DNA of 64,000 nucleotides from an uncultured Draconibacterium sp. Lineage in GTDB: Bacteria > Bacteroidota > Bacteroidia > Bacteroidales > Prolixibacteraceae. The DNA lies in contig NZ_OY775905.1 in the NCBI RefSeq assembly GCF_963675065.1, forward strand, positions 1,004,501 through 1,068,500, written 5' to 3'. The notes below the pieces were generated by a model. The model saw nothing but the letters and a program-made list of their open reading frames with translations, made no database searches and had not been told where the DNA came from. The number at the start of each line of letters is the position of its first letter. The first letter of the stretch is position 1. Made by a program: the position numbers and the translations under genes. Positions 61,985 through 64,000 of this stretch are shown one piece after another.

Positions 61985-62533
61985 TTACAATCCTTTTAAA
62001 GCTCCAACAACCTCTTCCACATCAGCTCTTCCCCCATGACTTGAGCTCACTTTGGCAAAATGCACTTTACCCGACTTGTCAACTACAAATGTTGATGGGT
62101 AAGCTGTTTCTTTTGGAGCGTCCCACCTCAAACCGTATTCGTTTACCATTGAGTAGCTCGGATCAAGAGCAAAGTAAAATCCATCAGGGAAAGTAAAGTC
62201 TTCCGTAAATTCCTCTGCTTTCTCCTGCAACACCTCTGATGGTCCGGGGTAAATCATAAGCACCCTGGCACCGTACTTTTTAAACTGTTCAGCTTCGGCC
62301 ACAAACTCCCCTACCTGGCGTGTACAAACCGGACACTGGTATTCGGGCCAACCCCTCAGAACAATCAGAACAAGCGGCGACTCATCATATAATTTGTTTA
62401 GTGGAACTTCGCTACCATCAATTAATTGCGCGTTAAAATCAATGATTTTATCTCCTGTTGTAACCTTGGCATTGGGTTGCGAAAATACCGGAACAAAAAC
62501 TAAGACTAATAAAATGGTAATAATTGTTTTCAT
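61985..62533 (-). CDS. Exported thioredoxin-fold protein (AhpC/TSA-redoxin family)
   Basis: 182 residues. A signal peptide ends near ...PVFSQ. WPEYQCPVCTRQVGEF carries a CPVC (Cys67-Cys70) pair in the thioredoxin-like active-site position, and PSTFVVDKSGKV is the typical cis-Pro region. It may act as periplasmic redoxin or thiol peroxidase. Confidence 0.88.
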   Translation of the reverse strand: MKTIITILLVLVFVPVFSQPNAKVTTGDKIIDFNAQLIDGSEVPLNKLYDESPLVLIVLRGWPEYQCPVCTRQVGEFVAEAEQFKKYGARVLMIYPGPSEVLQEKAEEFTEDFTFPDGFYFALDPSYSMVNEYGLRWDAPKETAYPSTFVVDKSGKVHFAKVSSSHGGRADVEEVVGALKGL

Positions 62534-62670
62534 GTTAAAGTATTTTTGATAGCATTAAAACATACAACAGAGCGAAAAGTTCCGCTTATTAAATAATGGA
62601 AAGCGACTATCTTTTTATGCAAAGTCAATACTGAAAAGACATAGGAATAGGAAGCCATTAGGCTATGGGA

Positions 62671-62706
62671 ATAAAAAAGGCGAACTCCCAATTGGAATCC
62701 GCCTTT
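62671..62706 (-). terminator. Rho-independent terminator of the exported protein gene
   Basis: The stem AAAGGCG / CGCCTTT with inner pairs is followed on the minus strand by T6, 22 bp past the stop at 62729. Confidence 0.75.
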
Positions 62707-62728
62707 ACCTATTCTATTTAATCGTGCT

Positions 62729-63310
62729 CTAATCAATTACCACACTATGTTCGTAGATGTTATAATCATTGGCAAGTACAATGTCATATTCCCCGGCATT
62801 TAAATCCGACAAATTGACCATTTTGTGAATTGTAAAATCTTTACCCAGACTAACTTCTTCCAATAATGTGTTATTGTCGTAAACATACAGTTTAATGTTC
62901 TCGCTTTCATAGTTCAAATATGTGAATTTAACCTGATCTCCTTCCTGGTGAAAATAAGGATCAACAGTTTTTCGCACATCCATTACTTCAACTTCGCCAT
63001 AATTAATTGATAATTGCTTACGAATTTCTTCATCACCTGTTTTAACTGAATACCAATATGTTCCGTTTTCAAGATTGGATAAATCGTAATGTTTGTTAAT
63101 CTCGCTTCGGGGGATTTCTGTATTCATCTCATAAATTTGGTTACCCCATGCGTCTTGTAATTCAATTTCATACTTAACCATTTCCGAGTTCGAAATATTC
63201 ATAACTGTAGCTTCACTGTCGCTGTCAGCCATATTCACTTTTAAATTTCCTGATGCCATAGCAACGCTTGTTATCAACATTGCAAAAATTCCTACAAATA
63301 AAGTTTTCAT
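62729..63310 (-). CDS. Exported protein, paralogue 1 (unknown function)
   Basis: 193 residues from the ATG at 63310, which opens a signal peptide (MKTLFVGIFAMLITSVAMA). The mature part is two beta-rich halves, each with a Y-E-I or Y-L-N strand and N-L-(S/E)-N/D turn (DLSNLENGTYWYSV; NLSDLNAGEYDIVL), as in T9SS-sorting-like or DUF3244-type domains. The C-terminal half is closely related to the partial gene at 63708. Function unknown. Confidence 0.75.
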   Translation of the reverse strand: MKTLFVGIFAMLITSVAMASGNLKVNMADSDSEATVMNISNSEMVKYEIELQDAWGNQIYEMNTEIPRSEINKHYDLSNLENGTYWYSVKTGDEEIRKQLSINYGEVEVMDVRKTVDPYFHQEGDQVKFTYLNYESENIKLYVYDNNTLLEEVSLGKDFTIHKMVNLSDLNAGEYDIVLANDYNIYEHSVVID

Positions 63311-63630
63311 GATTCTAAATTTTAAATTGTTTTTAAATTGTTTTCTGTAAGTAAAAGGAATCAAGAGCCTTTTTGTTTAACTATTTATTCTGATTATTAA
63401 ACATTCTGCCTAATAACAGCTCCACAAGTCAATATTAACAGGCATTTCATAAGCATGTTAACACCATGTTAATGTATTAATACAACGAGAATAAACTATC
63501 GGATTGAAAGCCAGAGTAAAAAAGAAGTACTTCAGAGATTTACAGATACGAAGATATATTCAGTAAATGATTAAGGTGTTTCATTGCTTATATAAATACA
63601 GAAAGAGGCCACTGCTAAACCTCCAATTTT
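63311..63630. other. Intergenic stretch without a gene
   Basis: About 320 bp, AT-rich, containing two nearby CATGTTAA words (near 63451-63472) and no hairpin or reading frame of note. Confidence 0.4.
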
Positions 63631-63633
63631 AGC

Positions 63634-63665
63634 ACAAAAAAAGCGAACCCCTTCGGATTCGCTTT
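63634..63665 (-). terminator. Rho-independent terminator of the paralogue gene
   Basis: The stem AAGCGAA / TTCGCTT with inner CC/GG pairs is followed on the minus strand by T7, 43 bp past the stop at 63708. Confidence 0.8.
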
Positions 63666-63707
63666 ACCAAAACTAACTAACTAATCTAACTATACTTACG
63701 AAAAATA

Positions 63708-64000
63708 TTAGTTGAGAACTATTTCATATTCGTATGCTCCATTGTTACTTACCAAAACAGCCTCATAGCTGCCTTTTTTAAGTTTCGAAAGATTGATGGC
63801 GTGATGTAACGCAAACTCCGATCCCAATATATCTTCATGAACCAAATTGTTGTTTTTCTCATCATACAAGTACAGTTTTACATCACCCGCTCCATGATTG
63901 AGATAAGAGATGCTCAATTGATCGTTGAGTAGCCCAAAATAGGGATCAACCTGTTTCAGCTGATCAACAACTTTAACATCACCGTCATTAACGGCCAGCG
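63708..64000 (-). CDS. Exported protein, paralogue 2, C-terminal part (cut by window end)
   Basis: The frame stays open to the right edge of the window, so the N-terminus is missing. The visible end has VDPYFGLLNDQLSISYLNHG, KLYLYDEKNN and NLSKLKKGSYEAVLV, aligning with VDPYFHQEGDQVKFTYLNYE, KLYVYDNN and NLSDLNAGEYDIVLA of the gene at 62729. The two genes are tandem paralogues on the same strand. Confidence 0.75.
   Translation of the reverse strand, partial: LAVNDGDVKVVDQLKQVDPYFGLLNDQLSISYLNHGAGDVKLYLYDEKNNNLVHEDILGSEFALHHAINLSKLKKGSYEAVLVSNNGAYEYEIVLN

Noticed and set aside
62530..62736. 68-residue minus-strand frame between the redoxin and the exported protein
   Set aside because: It overlaps the terminator at 62671-62706 and the upstream region of the redoxin gene; composition is not protein-like.
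1..64000. CRISPR arrays, tRNA or rRNA genes, transposases, integrases
   Set aside because: None were seen on either strand by reading; short tRNA-like cloverleaves cannot be excluded without a covariance search.

Overview
The window looks like a chromosomal segment of a Bacteroidota bacterium, most likely an anaerobic or facultative marine-type member of Marinilabiliales/Prolixibacteraceae (order and family are inference). Supporting signs are a fused SecDF, a type 3 malate dehydrogenase, split methylmalonyl-CoA mutase subunits, DUF5916, DUF2807, FAS1 and HU-CCDC81/SPOR proteins, many short lipoproteins, and repeated upstream boxes of the Bacteroidota -7 form TAnnTTTG. No rRNA, tRNA, CRISPR array, transposase, integrase or prophage gene was seen. 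Most genes are housekeeping, and the unusual material is mainly intergenic.

Layout. 1-2.3 kb: end of a polysaccharide deacetylase, a GNAT protein and upp. 2.3-7.4 kb: a flavin reductase, a flavodoxin, tRNA methyltransferase TrmN6, a TIGR02757 protein, and a tatA / Na+:Ca2+ antiporter / lolD-like operon. 7.6-11.1 kb: secDF and a small membrane protein. 11.3-14.4 kb: a GGCT-like protein, a lectin-like plus TolB-propeller protein, a lipoprotein without an ATG start, and a retropepsin-like protein. 14.6-18.2 kb: mdh and a DUF5916 outer-membrane protein. 18.4-18.8 kb: a phased 21-bp repeat array. 19-25 kb: a five-gene MacAB/TolC-type export operon. 25.3-30.5 kb: a FAD-dependent dehydrogenase, an indolepyruvate:ferredoxin oxidoreductase operon with an unknown two-domain protein, and a relic of a second dehydrogenase 3' end. 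30.5-35.6 kb: lysA, a glycosyltransferase, tsaC, DUF2807, a thioesterase and rimM. 35.6-36.6 kb: a non-coding repeat block separating rimM from rpsP. 37.4-42.2 kb: envelope lipoproteins, rfbB, galE and an HU-like/SPOR protein. 42.3-48.8 kb: DoxX, dodecin, a nucleoside hydrolase/FmdE-like fusion, an S4 protein, a C1 peptidase, MmcQ, YraN, an LD-carboxypeptidase and a HAD phosphatase. 48.8-54.1 kb: a secreted glycine-rich collagen-like protein, metG, a candidate small RNA, an HTH/membrane pair and a tail-anchored protein. 54.3-57.6 kb: two fasciclin proteins and a barrel-like protein. 57.8-61.9 kb: mutA-mutB. 62-64 kb: a thiol redox protein and two paralogous secreted proteins, the second cut by the window edge.

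How the genes fit together. IorAB and methylmalonyl-CoA mutase suggest amino-acid fermentation with propionate/succinate metabolism. The envelope genes (SecDF, TatA, LolD-like, MacAB/TolC, OmpA, DUF5916, SPOR, LD-carboxypeptidase, rfbB/galE) suggest a strong export and cell-surface theme. There is no single obvious new operon-encoded system. The most unusual signals are the 21-bp array (18391-18801), the two duplicated gene 3' ends (15834-15871 and 30390-30455), the unknown protein beside iorAB, the nucleoside hydrolase/FmdE-like fusion, and the repeat block that splits rpsP from rimM.
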